A stretch of DNA of 13,578 bases, taken from NCBI GenBank assembly GCA_964343975.1, contig CAYFLU010000088.1, positions 1 to 13,578 on the forward strand, in the 5' to 3' direction. Below the pieces are notes generated by a model, which saw only the letters and a program-made list of their open reading frames with translations, searched no databases and was not told the origin of the DNA. Origin of the DNA: SCUN01 sp964343975 (lineage in GTDB: Bacteria; Acidobacteriota; Vicinamibacteria; Vicinamibacterales; SCN-69-37). This document shows positions 7,928 through 13,578 of the stretch, in pieces. Numbering within the stretch: position 1 is the first letter of the stretch; each line of letters begins with the position of its first letter. The position numbers and the translations under genes were made by a program.

Positions 7928-9566
7928 GAGGACGACGCATACAGGGTACGATGGCGACGTGCTTGGTGCCAGCCTCTTCCCGTTTGGTCGTGCGCGCGCG
8001 CTGGCGCTGGCGCGAGCCACCTGGGGGCAGGCCAAGGACCGCCCGCGCAATCTGCCCGCCATCGCGGCATCTCGACCGATCCCCACAAGCGCGGCCATCG
8101 ACGCCCGCACCACCAGCGACCTCGACCTCGATGGCCTGTTCACCGTGCTCGACCGGACGGAATCACCGCTCGGGCAGCAGTGGCTGTATCACCGCCTTCA
8201 CCGCACCGACATCTCGGCCGCCGATCGGGAAGCGTTCGACGCGCTGGTCACCACGATGACCGAGAACGCGACGGCGCGCGAACGCGCGCAACTCGCCCTC
8301 GCCACGCTCCAGCATCCGTCGTCACTTGATCTGTGGAGCCTGACGGAACCGAACGCGCTTCCCGACACCGCGTGGTACGGCGTGTTCCCAGTGCTCACGC
8401 TCATCACGCTCATCATCGTCGGCCTGTTGCCGTTGTGGCCGCCGGCCCTGCTCCTGCTGTTGGTCAGCACGATCGCAAGCATCGCGCTGCGCGCGCGACT
8501 CGCCGCCTGGCTCTTCGTCGTGTCGGGACCGTTTCGCCAGATCAGCGCGCTCCTCTCAGCCGCGCACACGATCGCAGGCGGCGTGCCGACGGACCGGTCG
8601 TCGCTCACGCAGTCGCTCGGCGCGGACGCCCGCACGCTGGCACGTCTCGGCCGCATCGCCGCGCTGTCACGGCGCGACACCGGCTCCCCCGGCGACCTGG
8701 CGGGTCTCGCGATGGAGTATCTGAATCTGGTGCTCTATCTCGACGGCAACGCGCTGCTGTTCGGTCGCCGCGAACTCACGCGCCATCACGCCGAGCTCGC
8801 GCGGGTGATCGACAGCGTCGGCGCGGTGGACGCCGCGATCGCCGTGGCATCGTGGCGCACCGCCCACACCGGCTGGTCACGTCCCGAGTTCGTCGAGGGC
8901 GCGCTCACCGTGACCGGCATGTGGCATCCGTTGATATCGGCGCCGATCGCCAATGACGCCGCGATGAAGCCGGGGCACGGCCTCATCGTCACCGGCTCCA
9001 ACATGTCGGGTAAGACCACGTATCTACGCACGCTGGGCGTTGCGGCCGTGATGGCCCGGACGCTCAATACCTGTCCGGCTGGTATGTGGCGCGGGCCCGC
9101 GTTGGCCGTGCGGAGTTCGATTGGCCGCCACGACAGCCTCGCCGAGGGCAAGAGCTACTACCTCGCTGAAGCCGAAGCCGTGCTGAGCTGCCTCTCGGCC
9201 GCGGCCGGCAGCGCGCCAACGCTGTTTCTCTTCGACGAACTGTTCCGCGGCACGAATCGCGTGGAGCGGCTCGCCGCCGGTGAGGCCGTGATGCGTGCGC
9301 TCGTGGACGGGCGCCCACATGTGGCGGTGGTGGCCACGCACGATGCGGAGTTAGTCGAGCTGCTCGCCGATCGCTACCGCCCGGTGCACTTTGACGGTCA
9401 TCTCGACGACGGTGTGCTGCGCTTCGACTATCGCGTGCGTGAGGGCCGCGCCACCTCCCGCAATGCCATTGCCCTCTTGCAACAGCTCGGCGCGCCGGCG
9501 TCGCTGATCGCCGCCGCCGCCGCGCGCGCGAGCGCCCTCGATGCGTCCGCGGAGGCCTCGGGATGA
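7926..9566 (+). CDS. MutS-domain-V ATPase with predicted transmembrane helices (MutS-related, not canonical MutS)
   Basis: The 546-aa protein has the complete MutS-type ABC ATPase at its C-terminus: Walker A GSNMSGKTT (357-365), signature region DSLAEGKSYYLAE (403-415), Walker B TLFLFDELFRGTN (432-444) and ATHD (470-473). It lacks the mismatch-recognition domain I with its Phe-x-Glu and is much shorter than MutS (about 850 aa). There is no Smr domain as in MutS2. Residues about 152-199 contain two very hydrophobic stretches (VFPVLTLITLIIVGLLPLW and ALLLLLVSTIASIAL), so it is probably membrane-anchored with lever-like helical flanks (about 200-330). Similar TM-containing MutS-like ATPases are annotated as mismatch-repair proteins in several phyla, but the role is unproven. 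The ATG at 7926 has CAGGA at 7914-7918, 7 nt upstream. The longer frame back to 7725 is shadow within msrB. The stop overlaps the next gene by ATGA. Confidence 0.88.
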   Translation: MRTTHTGYDGDVLGASLFPFGRARALALARATWGQAKDRPRNLPAIAASRPIPTSAAIDARTTSDLDLDGLFTVLDRTESPLGQQWLYHRLHRTDISAADREAFDALVTTMTENATARERAQLALATLQHPSSLDLWSLTEPNALPDTAWYGVFPVLTLITLIIVGLLPLWPPALLLLLVSTIASIALRARLAAWLFVVSGPFRQISALLSAAHTIAGGVPTDRSSLTQSLGADARTLARLGRIAALSRRDTGSPGDLAGLAMEYLNLVLYLDGNALLFGRRELTRHHAELARVIDSVGAVDAAIAVASWRTAHTGWSRPEFVEGALTVTGMWHPLISAPIANDAAMKPGHGLIVTGSNMSGKTTYLRTLGVAAVMARTLNTCPAGMWRGPALAVRSSIGRHDSLAEGKSYYLAEAEAVLSCLSAAAGSAPTLFLFDELFRGTNRVERLAAGEAVMRALVDGRPHVAVVATHDAELVELLADRYRPVHFDGHLDDGVLRFDYRVREGRATSRNAIALLQQLGAPASLIAAAAARASALDASAEASG

Positions 9567-10285
9567 CGCCACCGACCATCCTCACGATTCTCGTGGACGA
9601 CATCGTGCTGCGCGTGTGCACGCTGGACGATCCCCCGCTCGACCTCACGCTGCGCACGTTCGTCGGCCCGAAGACGTCGGTGCTCACCCTCGACCAGCCG
9701 ACAGGCACACGGCACCAGTTCGCCTTGAACTTCGAACAAGAGGCCTTCGACCTGCGTATGCGGCTGCACGAGAGTTTCGCGCTCGAACTCGACGGCACCT
9801 GCCACCATCAGGGCATTCGGTTCCAGCCGATCATTCTGGACGTGTCGCGCGTGGCGGCGCCCGAGACGCGCGGCCGCGGACTGATCGCGCGCGGGTTCCA
9901 TTTGCCGGGTGAAGTCACGCCGAGCGATGTGTCTGAAGCATGCATCTGCGACGACTGCGGCGGCTCCTTCCGCCTGCACGCGTTCCACGCCGGGTTCTCG
10001 GACATCGCGTATTTCTATTCCGCGTCCGGCAAGTTCACGCTCGTCGTGAACGGCACCGAGCCCGGTGCGCCCGTGCCTCTCAGCGATCCGGATCCGGTTG
10101 CGCTCGCGGCACTCGAAGCGCGCCTGCCGCCGGCGCCGGACGGCTCACGCTTCTCGTATCTCAATGCCCTGCGGTGCCCGCACTGCAAGGTGCCCTACAT
10201 CGACTTCGCCCGTCATCCGGAGATGCGACCGAAGGAGTACTACGGGCACACGTTCTTCGGGCATCGCGCGATCGAATTCCGGTAG
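9563..10285 (+). CDS. Uncharacterised protein with two Cys-pair (zinc-ribbon-like) motifs, coupled to the MutS-like ATPase
   Basis: I do not recognise a named family for this 240-aa protein. It is soluble, with no signal peptide or TM segment. The first 115 residues look beta-rich and acidic. CICDDC at 127-132 and CPHC at 205-208 are spaced like the two knuckles of a zinc ribbon or split treble clef, each followed by aromatic/basic residues (GGSFRLHAF and KVPYIDFARH). The C-terminus KEYYGHTFFGHRAIEF is rich in His and aromatics. The ATG overlaps the mutS-like stop (ATGA at 9563-9566), so the two are translationally coupled and probably act together, perhaps as ATPase plus nucleic-acid- or protein-binding adaptor (inference). 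Its stop is 4 bp from the stop of the convergent pilin gene. Confidence 0.85.
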   Translation: MTPPTILTILVDDIVLRVCTLDDPPLDLTLRTFVGPKTSVLTLDQPTGTRHQFALNFEQEAFDLRMRLHESFALELDGTCHHQGIRFQPIILDVSRVAAPETRGRGLIARGFHLPGEVTPSDVSEACICDDCGGSFRLHAFHAGFSDIAYFYSASGKFTLVVNGTEPGAPVPLSDPDPVALAALEARLPPAPDGSRFSYLNALRCPHCKVPYIDFARHPEMRPKEYYGHTFFGHRAIEFR

Positions 10286-10289
10286 CGCG

Positions 10290-11741
10290 CTAGCTCTTCC
10301 GCCAGGAAAACGCCGTCAGCATGTCGGCGCCCACGGTGTAGGTCATCGACGCGGCGGCGCCGAGGTTACGGTCGAAGTGCAGCTTCGCCGCATTGCCGAA
10401 CGTCACGGTGCTGCCGAGAATCGTGCCGTCGTAGTCGGAGCTGTTGACGACGACCGACGCATTGGGCGCATTGACTTTGGCGACGCTCGTCGCCTGGTTG
10501 TCGAACCGGATCGTACCCGTGCCCGCGTAGTTGATCTGCAGCTGGTTCGGATCCCACGGCCGCGTCGGGTCGGTGCTGACCGACGAGTTGAGCCAGAACG
10601 GTGTGGTCTTGTTCGTGCCCACCACGTTGATGATCACCGGGCTCGTATCGAGAATCAGCCGTGAGGCGTTGTCGATCACGAGGCTGTTGACGTTGTACAC
10701 ACCGGCTTTCAGGTGCAGGCGGGCGGTGTCGGTGAGGTTGAAGTTGCCATACGTTCCCGGCAGAAAGGTCTTGTCGCCATTCCCGGCCTTGCTGCATCCG
10801 GTGACGCCGGCCGGACAGTTCGACACGTCGGTGACGTTGATGTTCTGCGCCGCGTCGGGCAGCGGGTTGGGCAGCGGCGGTGTCTGCGCCGTGACGACCT
10901 GCGGCAACTTGAGCACGCCGCCCGTGACCGTGGCGCCGCCGCTCGACGTCACCGCATCGACGTTGCCGGCACTGCACTGCCCGACGCCGACGCGCGGCGT
11001 CGACACCGTGCCGTTCACACGCGCCGCGTTGTTCACGTTCAGGTTCCCGTTCGTGCCCACGTTGCCGCCCGAGGCGCTGATCACGGGCTTGTTGTTCACG
11101 AGCGCCGCCGTCGAATCGTAGCTGTCCGTCGTGGCGCTCGACCACGTGAGCGCGCCGCACGTGCCCGAGGTGGCAAACGCCGCAAACACCGCGTTCGGTG
11201 TGGCCGTGACCTGCTTCTCGAGCGTGGCCGTCACTTCCACGATGCCGTTGCGCACGCCGCTCAACAGGCCGTCACCCGTGATCGCCCACGTCAGCACCGT
11301 CTGGCCGTTGACCACCCGCATCTGCTGCAACCGCGCCGTCGCCACATAGCGCGGCGAGACGCCGCCGGCGGGCAGCGTCCCGGACGTCGCGGCGGCGAAG
11401 GCCGTCTGCGTGGCGGCCACGGGATAGTTCGACGCCACGGCCGGGTCGGACGACAGCACCACCGGCTGCCCGTTGAAGGTCACGGGCGACACCGCCATGT
11501 TGTAGGCCGCGAGCGGATCACTCGCCGCCCCCGGCGGCGTGTAGGTATTGAGAAGGTAGTTGACGGCCGCGTGCACGCCAGACTCGGCGGCATAGCGGGC
11601 CTGGGTCATGAGCGTGTAGTTCTGACTGGCAAACGCCTCCGACTGCGAGAGGGCGGCCATCGAGGCCCCGACGGCCGACATCGCCAGGACAAACAGCAGG
11701 CACAGGACGAGCGCGATGCCCTCCTGCGAACGTGTGGTCAT
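10290..11741 (-). CDS. PilX-like type IV pilus-associated protein with large beta-helix-like body
   Basis: The 483-aa protein starts with a class III-like prepilin leader, MTTRSQEG then IALVLCLLFVLAMSAVGASMAALSQS-type hydrophobic helix, followed by NYTLMTQARYAAESG as in PilX N-terminal domains (the helix lacks Glu at mature position 5). The remaining 400 residues are rich in Asn, Thr, Val and Gly with short repeated beta-strand-turn patterns (for example YGNFNLTDTARLHLKAGVY and VNSLVIDNASRLILD), suggesting a right-handed beta-helix of the DUF7305 sort found on pilus-tip or adhesin-like proteins. Usual PilX proteins are about 150-200 aa, so this is a large fusion. No pilV, pilW, pilY1 or fimT neighbour is present. 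I prefer the ATG at 11741, which begins the leader, over the upstream in-frame ATG at 11822. No clear Shine-Dalgarno sequence is seen. Confidence 0.8.
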   Translation of the reverse strand: MTTRSQEGIALVLCLLFVLAMSAVGASMAALSQSEAFASQNYTLMTQARYAAESGVHAAVNYLLNTYTPPGAASDPLAAYNMAVSPVTFNGQPVVLSSDPAVASNYPVAATQTAFAAATSGTLPAGGVSPRYVATARLQQMRVVNGQTVLTWAITGDGLLSGVRNGIVEVTATLEKQVTATPNAVFAAFATSGTCGALTWSSATTDSYDSTAALVNNKPVISASGGNVGTNGNLNVNNAARVNGTVSTPRVGVGQCSAGNVDAVTSSGGATVTGGVLKLPQVVTAQTPPLPNPLPDAAQNINVTDVSNCPAGVTGCSKAGNGDKTFLPGTYGNFNLTDTARLHLKAGVYNVNSLVIDNASRLILDTSPVIINVVGTNKTTPFWLNSSVSTDPTRPWDPNQLQINYAGTGTIRFDNQATSVAKVNAPNASVVVNSSDYDGTILGSTVTFGNAAKLHFDRNLGAAASMTYTVGADMLTAFSWRKS

Positions 11742-11754
11742 GGCGCGCCGACAC

Positions 11755-11770
11755 TGCAAGGCGGAGGCCA
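11755..11770 (-). promoter_or_regulatory. Sigma-54-type (-24/-12) promoter-like site before the PilX-like gene
   Basis: The minus strand reads TGGCCTCCGCCTTGCA, which has the exact GG-N10-GC spacing of sigma-54 promoters with TGGC at -24 and TTGCA at -12. Pilin genes are classic sigma-54/PilR targets. Counting from the -12 C (11756), transcription would start near 11744, only about 3 nt before the ATG at 11741, so the message would be almost leaderless. That and the chance of such a match in GC-rich DNA keep confidence low. Confidence 0.35.
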
Positions 11771-11815
11771 CACACGTTTTTTCCGAAAATACCTGATTTC
11801 CTGCGAGTTTCCACC

Positions 11816-11833
11816 ACCGCACGCGCGTGCGGT
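11816..11833. promoter_or_regulatory. 18-bp perfect palindrome between the PilX-like gene and the DUF1801 gene
   Basis: ACCGCACGCGCGTGCGGT is a perfect 18-bp palindrome in the 125-bp gap 11742-11866. It lies about 35 nt past the DUF1801 stop on the minus strand and about 75 nt before the PilX-like ATG. It could be a dimeric regulator site for the pilin gene, or, as RNA, part of a terminator for the ArsR operon, although no T-run follows directly. An AT-rich stretch (11776-11813) separates it from the pilin start. Confidence 0.4.
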
Positions 11834-11866
11834 TCGCACACGTTCGTCAGCGCCTGGAGAGGTCTG

Positions 11867-12307
11867 TTATCGCGCGGCGCGACGACGAGGCCGCGTCCCG
11901 GGGCCCTTCTGCCGGTTCAGCGTCACCGCTGCACGCAGGAGCGCCTTCAGCGCGACGGCATTGATCTTCTCGCCTTCGCGGATGTCGATCGCGCGGCGCA
12001 CGTTGCCGTCGAGGCTCGAGTTGAAGAGCTTCTTCGGGTCCGGCAGCGCCGCGCCCTTTGCGAACGTGAGCTTGACGACCGCCTTATAGGTTTCGCCCGT
12101 GCAGAGGATGCCGTCGCAGGAGAACACCGGCGTGCCCATCCACTTCCACTCTTCCACGACCTCAGGCACGGCCTCGTGGATCAGCGCCCGCACCCGGGCC
12201 AGCGTGTCACCACGCCAGTCGCCGAGCTCCGCGATACGCGCATCGATCAACGCCGACGCTGACGCGCCGGTCGGCGCCTTCTTCGGCAGACGGCTTGTTC
12301 GATTCAT
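11867..12307 (-). CDS. DUF1801 domain protein
   Basis: The 146-aa soluble protein shows a DUF1801 (YdhG-like) pattern: VRALIHEAVPEVVEEWKWMGTPVFSCDG in the middle, then KAVVKLTFAKGAALPDPKKLFNSSLDGN with the conserved hydrophobic strands. A C-terminal helix (EKINAVALKALLRAAVTL) and a basic tail rich in Arg (RPRRRAAR) follow. GAGGAG (complement of 12313-12318) lies 5 nt before the ATG at 12307, which fixes the start. It follows the SRPBCC gene by 40 bp. DUF1801, SRPBCC/AHSA1 and ArsR genes often cluster. The biochemical function of DUF1801 is not established. Confidence 0.87.
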   Translation of the reverse strand: MNRTSRLPKKAPTGASASALIDARIAELGDWRGDTLARVRALIHEAVPEVVEEWKWMGTPVFSCDGILCTGETYKAVVKLTFAKGAALPDPKKLFNSSLDGNVRRAIDIREGEKINAVALKALLRAAVTLNRQKGPGTRPRRRAAR

Positions 12308-12347
12308 TTCATCTCCTCACAGTTCGAGACCGTCCACACCGCGTTCA

Positions 12348-12908
12348 TCATTTCGCGCCTCCGGGAAACGGCTTCGTGTCGACGCCCATCAGCGCGGCGT
12401 ACTCGGTGTTGAGCCGCTGCCAGTCGAAGGCCATCGCGTCACCACCGACGATGCGGCCGAGGGGGTCGCCGTCGAGATGATGCGCCAGCACATCGAAGCA
12501 GAGGTGCCAACCGGCGGCGCCCCAGGCGATGAAGCCACGGTCGATCTGGTGCCACAGCGTGAGGCGCGTGCCCGTGCCGTGAGGCTCGAGTTCCCACCGC
12601 ATCGCGTGACCGCCCCAGCGATATTCGAGCAGCTGCTCCCGCACGGCACGTGTGATCGTCGTCTCTGCGACGATCGGCGTCGGGGCGCCGAGCGTCGTCA
12701 GCGACACGACGGCGCCTTCGTGCGCGAGCGAGCCGCTCGCATCGAACGGCGCCCACGCGCGCAACTGCTCCGGATCGGTCAGCGCCTCCCACACGTGCGC
12801 GGGACGGTGGCGGAACTCGCGCACGAGCACGAGCGACCACGTGTCGTCCGTTTTGTCGACACGCGCGCCAAATGCGGCGCTGGGCTTGAACGAGGCACGG
12901 CGGCTCAT
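12348..12908 (-). CDS. SRPBCC/AHSA1-type START-like protein
   Basis: The 186-aa soluble protein has an AHSA1 (activator of Hsp90 homologue 1-like)/SRPBCC helix-grip domain over about residues 15-165. Visible marks are the opening strand LVLVREFRHRPAHVWEALTDPEQLRAW, the ITRAVREQLLEYRWGG centre, WELEPHGTGTRLTLWHQI strands, and the closing helix with GWHLCFDVLAHHLDG. The fold makes a hydrophobic ligand cavity; the ligand here is unknown. The ATG at 12908 overlaps the arsR stop as ATGA, so the pair is translationally coupled. The open frame further upstream lies inside arsR in another frame and is ignored. ArsR-SRPBCC pairs are common and the repressor presumably controls this gene. Confidence 0.92.
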   Translation of the reverse strand: MSRRASFKPSAAFGARVDKTDDTWSLVLVREFRHRPAHVWEALTDPEQLRAWAPFDASGSLAHEGAVVSLTTLGAPTPIVAETTITRAVREQLLEYRWGGHAMRWELEPHGTGTRLTLWHQIDRGFIAWGAAGWHLCFDVLAHHLDGDPLGRIVGGDAMAFDWQRLNTEYAALMGVDTKPFPGGAK

Positions 12909-13294
12909 GAACGACCTTTCCGGGTGCGAGGCCGGCGCGCGGCGCCGGCAGGTGTACGCGGTGAAACGGATGCGGGTGTGCCGTGCCGTCGGTCCAGATG
13001 CCGCTCGAGCGCATCGAGGTGGGCCGACCAGAACCGGCGGAACGGCGCGAGCCACGCGTCGATCTCCCGCAGCGGCTCGGCGCGCAGCCGATAGACGCGC
13101 CGCTGCGCATCGATCGTCGCCTCGACGACGCCGGCCTCACGCAGCACGCGGAGGTGCTTCGAGACGGTCGGCTGCGACATGTCGAGCTGCGCTTCGAGCT
13201 CCCCCACGGTGCGCTCAGACGCCACGAGCAACCCGAGAATCGCCCGTCGGTTGGGCTCGGCAATCACATGAAACACGGATTCCACGTCGAGCAA
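12905..13294 (-). CDS. ArsR/SmtB-family winged-helix transcriptional regulator
   Basis: The 129-aa repressor has a winged helix-turn-helix: FHVIAEPNRRAILGLLV at residues 8-24, recognition-helix region ELEAQLDMSQPTVSKHLRVLREAGVV (about 32-57) and the wing EATIDAQRRVYRLR. There is no ELCVCDL-type metal-binding Cys motif, so it belongs to the non-metal, SRPBCC-linked ArsR group. A C-terminal Arg/Pro-rich tail follows residue 100. The start is uncertain: TTG at 13294 fits the promoter, with GTG at 13285 as an alternative; neither has a strong Shine-Dalgarno sequence. A consensus TATAAT and inverted ATATGCC repeats directly upstream suggest autoregulation. It leads the operon with SRPBCC (4-bp overlap) and DUF1801. 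Confidence 0.92.
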   Translation of the reverse strand: MLDVESVFHVIAEPNRRAILGLLVASERTVGELEAQLDMSQPTVSKHLRVLREAGVVEATIDAQRRVYRLRAEPLREIDAWLAPFRRFWSAHLDALERHLDRRHGTPASVSPRTPAGAARRPRTRKGRS

Positions 13295-13330
13295 TATGCC
13301 CGACGGATTATATGCGTGTCAAGGCATATT
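13293..13330. promoter_or_regulatory. Candidate ArsR operator: three ATATGC(C) half-sites
   Basis: AATATGCC at 13293-13300 and GGCATATT at 13323-13330 form a perfect 8-bp inverted repeat with 22 nt between. A third copy, ATATGC at 13310-13315, pairs with GCATAT at 13324-13329 as a 6-bp inverted repeat with an 8-nt spacer. The sites flank and overlap the -10 box, so binding would block transcription. ArsR-family dimers commonly bind such AT-rich inverted repeats; use by this protein is inferred. Confidence 0.5.
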
Positions 13331-13333
13331 CAA
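13307..13333 (-). promoter_or_regulatory. Putative sigma-70 promoter of the arsR operon
   Basis: On the minus strand TATAAT (complement of 13307-13312) is a perfect -10 box, 12 nt before the TTG start at 13294. TTGAAT (complement of 13328-13333) lies 15 nt upstream of it as a -35; a TTGACA (complement of 13317-13322) is too close to serve. Transcription would begin near 13300, leaving a very short leader. Confidence 0.6.
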
Positions 13334-13406
13334 TCGCGATGCGACGACCTCCCGGTTCTCGGGATGTGCCGAGTGTGTGAGGAGCAATGGGATCGTGCCC
13401 GAAGGC

Positions 13407-13425
13407 CACCGCGCCCTGCGCGGTG
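13407..13425. repeat. 8-bp GC-rich hairpin in the tRNA/arsR intergenic region
   Basis: CACCGCGC (13407-13414) and GCGCGGTG (13418-13425) form a perfect stem with a 3-nt loop. Around it are short direct repeats: GCCGAGTG at 13368-13375 and 13427-13434, and near-copies GTGCCCGAAGGCC (13395-13407) and GTGCCGGAGGCC (13432-13443). There is no T-run. The role is unknown; it may belong to a dispersed intergenic repeat. Confidence 0.4.
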
Positions 13426-13454
13426 AGCCGAGTGCCGGAGGCCCAGCCGCGGCG

Positions 13455-13478
13455 CGCCGCTCACGTCAGTGAGCGGCG
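13455..13478 (-). terminator. 10-bp hairpin immediately 3' of tRNA-Leu
   Basis: CGCCGCTCAC (13455-13464) pairs perfectly with GTGAGCGGCG (13469-13478) across a 4-nt loop. On the minus strand it begins directly after the tRNA discriminator base. It lacks a T-tract, so it may be a non-canonical terminator or a barrier/processing structure for the tRNA 3' end rather than a standard intrinsic terminator. Confidence 0.45.
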
Positions 13479-13564
13479 TGCCGGGGGTGGGGATCGAACC
13501 CACACGTCGCTTTCGCGACTTGGGATTTTAAGTCCCATGCGTCTGCCAGTTTCGCCACCCCGGC
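13479..13564 (-). tRNA. trnL-UAA: tRNA-Leu (anticodon UAA)
   Basis: The minus strand folds as a complete 86-nt class II tRNA. The 7-bp acceptor GCCGGGG pairs with CCCCGGC, with discriminator A. The T arm is GTGGG-TTCGATC-CCCAC. The anticodon stem TGGGA/TCCCA closes the loop CTTAAAA, giving UAA. A long variable arm, GTCGC-GAAA-GCGAC, is typical of Leu. The 3' CCA is not encoded and must be added by the nucleotidyltransferase. Its promoter lies beyond the window edge. Confidence 0.95.
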
Positions 13565-13578
13565 GCGACCTTCATTCT

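Noticed and set aside
11742..11815. Possible c-di-GMP (GEMM) riboswitch before the PilX-like gene
   Set aside because: A GGAAAAAA run is present, but the conserved GEMM core segments and their pairing are absent.
10713..12089. Plus-strand open frame of 458 codons
   Set aside because: It is antisense to the PilX-like and DUF1801 genes, Arg/His/Gly-rich, and without any recognisable domain.
13387..13578. Plus-strand open frame from ATG 13387 through the antisense of tRNA-Leu, preceded by GAGGAG
   Set aside because: The ribosome site is only 2 nt from the ATG, the frame covers GC-rich hairpins and the tRNA complement, and no family is recognisable.

Overview
The window is GC-rich, densely packed bacterial DNA with 14 protein genes (one cut by the left edge) and one tRNA. 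No transposase, phage gene, integrase or CRISPR array is visible. The gene set points to a soil- or sediment-type Gram-negative: an RND efflux pump, a diheme c-type cytochrome with an exported MsrB, a type IV pilus-like protein with a beta-helix-like body, and an integral-membrane alkane hydroxylase. Acidobacteriota (Vicinamibacteria-like) is my best guess from gene content, with Gemmatimonadota or another GC-rich phylum possible. This is an inference, not a measurement.

Layout. (a) 1-3495, plus strand: the C-terminal two thirds of an RND inner-membrane pump, a 65-aa DUF2892 membrane protein and an MgtC/DUF4010 membrane protein, with gaps of 9 and 12 bp, so probably one operon. (b) 3496-3626: a strong hairpin followed by a degenerate array of 8-bp units, lying between convergent genes. 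(c) 5009-3627, minus strand: an NfeD-SPFH (QmcA-like) pair with abutting reading frames. (d) 5010-6056, plus strand: an AlkB-type hydroxylase, divergent from nfeD by 18 bp and ending exactly against the next gene. (e) 7927-6057, minus strand: an exported MsrB followed by a diheme oxidoreductase (DUF1111/DHOR), a candidate extracytoplasmic redox or repair operon. (f) 7926-10285, plus strand: a MutS-domain-V ATPase with predicted transmembrane helices, translationally coupled (ATGA) to a zinc-ribbon-like protein of unknown function. The start codons of msrB and the mutS-like gene overlap in a single CATG. (g) 11741-10290, minus strand: a PilX-like prepilin with a large repetitive, probably beta-helical body. 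(h) 13294-11867, minus strand: an ArsR-family repressor, an SRPBCC/AHSA1 protein and a DUF1801 protein, a familiar operon type, with a consensus -10 box and inverted-repeat operator candidates upstream. (i) 13479-13564, minus strand: tRNA-Leu(UAA), with GC-rich hairpins just downstream.

Most of the genes are recognisable families. The least explained parts are the membrane MutS-like ATPase with its coupled zinc-ribbon partner, the msrB/diheme-oxidoreductase pairing, the octamer array, the orphan beta-helical pilin, and several compact regulatory arrangements: overlapping divergent starts, a Shine-Dalgarno sequence in a hairpin loop, and a sigma-54-like site. No intergenic stretch exceeds 300 bp. 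The longest, 13295-13478, holds the arsR promoter/operator and GC-rich hairpins and shows no supported gene.
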